Below, in pieces: positions 43,347 through 44,001 of a DNA stretch of 44,001 bases. Position numbers and translations under genes: made by a program. This DNA comes from Bartonella sp. AU18XJBT (GTDB taxonomy: Bacteria; Pseudomonadota; Alphaproteobacteria; Rhizobiales; Rhizobiaceae), in NCBI RefSeq assembly GCF_028618595.1, contig NZ_JAQITE010000017.1:1-44001 (forward strand). The letters are read 5' to 3'. The first letter of the stretch is position 1. Each line of letters begins with the position of its first letter. Under the pieces are notes generated by a model. It was not told the DNA's origin. It ran no database searches and worked only from the letters and a program-made list of their open reading frames with translations.

Positions 43347-44001
43347 TCTTGCTCTCTTTTATTCTCCCCAACATTTAACGCAGCTTTCTCATCGATTTCT
43401 CGATATTATATCATTATGTGTACATCTGATTTGTAAATCACTACATATTATATTTTAATAAAAATAATACACAAAATATAGATATTTTTGCTGGTAAAAT
43501 AAAACAATTTGTATTTAATAATGCTGTTTTAGTGATTTATGTACTTTAAAGAAAAGCCTTATAAACCCTCAAAATGCATGATCCATGAAATATTGATTTT
43601 CAAAGTAATAAAAACCCTTAACACAGCAAAATATGCTGCGTGCTCACACTGTTTTATAACATCGATAAAAAGCGTCTCTCTGCCTATTTATCAGCTCTTC
43701 TTTAAATAACCCAGCACCATCTATACTATGCCAGCACCCAATGTTGTGATATCCCTTAAAACTTGAGACAATTCATGAAGAGGACTTATTCTTTCTAAAG
43801 TCTTTTATTCACGCAGGCTCTCTCTGCTTGCCACATACAAGAGACATGGTTTTAACTAATGCAACATAACTAAATTTGGCATGAGAAAATCCTATGCTAT
43901 TCATGATCTCTCATGAAAAATAATGGATTATCTTTATAAATCAATGTGACGGTGCTGTTATGAAGAGAGCTCCTTGCACATCCTCATAGTCCATAGAGAT
44001 T
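43347..44001. other. 655-bp region at the right edge, no gene seen
   Basis: Very AT-rich from 43400 to 43560 (the likely promoter region of the membrane protein), then sequence with stops in all frames. No RNA gene or repeat recognised. Confidence 0.45.

Noticed and set aside
1..44001. tRNA or rRNA genes
   Set aside because: I found no T-loop (GTTCGAATC-type) sequences or cloverleaf-like patterns on either strand by eye; a tRNAscan run would settle it.

Overview
The window comes from a Bartonella chromosome, or a very close relative. It is AT-rich with long decayed intergenic stretches. It combines a VirB/Trw-type secretion locus, a VbhA/VbhT-like Fic module, rhizobial-order ruvCAB / tol-pal / ftsH / glmM housekeeping genes, alphaproteobacterial regulators (TrcR/DUF1013, RcdA/DUF1465), and tandem copies of a structured leader RNA plus a small HTH protein. 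That last pairing matches what I recall as the Bartonella-specific Brt RNA / Trp regulator family. All identifications are from reading translations; no search was run.

Layout. 1-2.7 kb (+): the end of a VirB9/TrwF gene, then VirB10/TrwE and the VirB11/TrwD ATPase, the distal end of a type IV secretion operon. 2.7-6.8 kb (-): a toxin-antitoxin island. It holds two dinJ-like antitoxins, a frameshifted yafQ toxin, two dead higBA modules, and one intact pair: a VbhA-like antitoxin overlapping a Fic-BID toxin that keeps the full HPFREGNGR motif, followed by a relic of that toxin's 3' end. 6.9-30.5 kb (mostly -): housekeeping core. Read in the transcription direction it runs opgC, rcdA, ruvC-ruvA-ruvB, ybgC, tolQ-tolR-tolA-tolB, (yebC on + and trcR), pal-cpoB-tilS-ftsH, glmM. 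CpoB, TolA and TilS carry repeat-driven length expansions. 30.9-32.6 kb (+): a ThiE-like protein and a TIR-like nucleotide-binding protein split by a frameshift in an A7 tract. 32.9-39.1 kb (+): the most distinctive region. It has four intact leader-RNA/HTH units (two tandem pairs), a dead fifth unit and a sixth HTH body fused to a higA relic, interrupted by a Sel1-repeat protein and a TrbH-like lipoprotein. 39.5-44 kb: efp-suhB, a duplicated suhB tail, and a 509-residue membrane protein of unknown function on -.

Two themes recur. First, the leader RNAs show compensatory base changes between copies and a segment that can pair with either of two identical partners, so each unit looks like an RNA switch controlling a small DNA-binding protein. 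Second, the window is littered with partial local duplications of gene ends (rcdA 3' end three times, suhB 3' end twice, opgC 5' end twice, ruvC 5' relic, vbhT 3' relic) and decaying toxin-antitoxin modules, which points to frequent short tandem duplication followed by slow decay.
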